DNA from: Ruminococcaceae bacterium UBA5891
GTDB taxonomy: Bacteria > Bacillota > Clostridia > Oscillospirales > Acutalibacteraceae
Direction: 5' to 3'
Length of the DNA: 5,786 bases
NCBI GenBank assembly: GCA_002431945.1
Contig: DJET01000039.1
Coordinates: 35,206 to 40,991 of the forward strand
This document shows, piece after piece, positions 5,553 to 5,786 of the stretch. Below the pieces are notes generated by a model. That model worked only from the letters and a program-made list of their open reading frames with translations, had not been told where the DNA came from and made no database searches. Made by a program: the position numbers and the translations under genes. Within the stretch, counting starts at the first letter, position 1. The number at the start of each line of letters is the position of its first letter.

Positions 5553-5786
5553 TTATTTCTGTACCGAATAAAAGGCTTCAAGCTCGGCTTCTTCATAGGG
5601 CAAACCCTTTTCCTCAAAGCGGCTTATTTCCTGCAGCATTCTGCTGTAATCGTTCGGCACTATCTTTTTAAAGTAGGGCAGGTAATTTGCAAAATCGTGA
5701 AGTATGCGCGTGCCTTTAGGCGAGCCTGTGGCGGCAACGTGCTTTTCAATCATAGATTTAAGCTCCTCGATATCGTGCTTTTCCTC
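5553..5786 (-). CDS. gltB: Glutamate synthase large subunit, C-terminal end (cut by right window edge)
   Basis: The frame is open from base 5786 down to the TAA at 5553-5555, giving 77 residues with no start inside. An internal ATG at 5753 is not the real start, because coding continues upstream as EEKHDIEELKSM. The segment matches the helical tail after the GltB beta-helix domain: HVAATGSPKGTRILHDFANYLPYFKKIVPNDYSRML resembles the usual H-x-x-TGS-x-x-(G/A)-x-x-IL ... F-x-K-(V/I)-x-P-x-DY-x-x-(V/M)L pattern, followed by a short acidic extension ending FYSVQK. The catalytic amidotransferase and FMN domains lie outside the window. Pairing with gltD in the same direction makes the call secure despite the short piece. 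Confidence 0.88.
   Translation of the reverse strand, partial: EEKHDIEELKSMIEKHVAATGSPKGTRILHDFANYLPYFKKIVPNDYSRMLQEISRFEEKGLPYEEAELEAFYSVQK

Noticed and set aside
5553..5753. A complete 66-residue gene starting at the ATG at 5753
   Set aside because: The frame stays open to the window edge and the whole matches the GltB C-terminal tail. It is the end of a larger gene, not a small gene.

Overview
The window looks like a chromosomal stretch from a Gram-positive anaerobe of the class Clostridia, possibly an uncultured gut lineage. This is inferred from a Firmicutes-type ClpB N-terminus, a DegV protein, a clostridial-type GltBD pair, strong AGGAGG-like ribosome binding sites and near-consensus sigma-A promoters. 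All genes lie on the minus strand except one small regulator. The two outermost genes are cut by the window edges.

Right part (4053-5786): the last codons of gltB (glutamate synthase large subunit) are followed 15 nt later by complete gltD (small subunit, Fe-S/FAD/NADPH). Together they form the NADPH-dependent GOGAT enzyme that makes glutamate from glutamine and 2-oxoglutarate.

Middle part (about 2750-4020): a visibly AT-rich two-gene module. A 238-residue protein of unknown function with two membrane segments (minus strand) is divergent from an 80-residue XRE-type HTH regulator (plus strand). Their predicted promoters occupy almost the same DNA, and three TTAACA half-sites lie in the shared region. 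Each gene ends in its own strong intrinsic terminator. The terminator after the regulator sits inside a compound palindromic sequence that resembles a dispersed intergenic repeat. The module reads as a self-contained accessory insertion between housekeeping genes.

Left part (1-2700): a monocistronic DegV/FakB-type fatty-acid-binding protein with its own terminator, then a two-gene operon running off the left edge. That operon is a ribbon-helix-helix (RHH) protein of 214 residues followed, 12 nt later, by clpB (first 328 codons). It has an almost perfect promoter (TTGACA, 17 bp, TACAAT) with two TTTATATAA motifs exactly 21 bp apart. These could be operators for the RHH protein, which would put the disaggregase under an unusual regulator. 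No CIRCE or CtsR site was seen in front of the operon.

No tRNA, rRNA, CRISPR array, transposase or integrase was found. The most interesting points are the overlapping divergent promoter switch of the accessory pair and the RHH-clpB operon with its twin palindrome-like sites.
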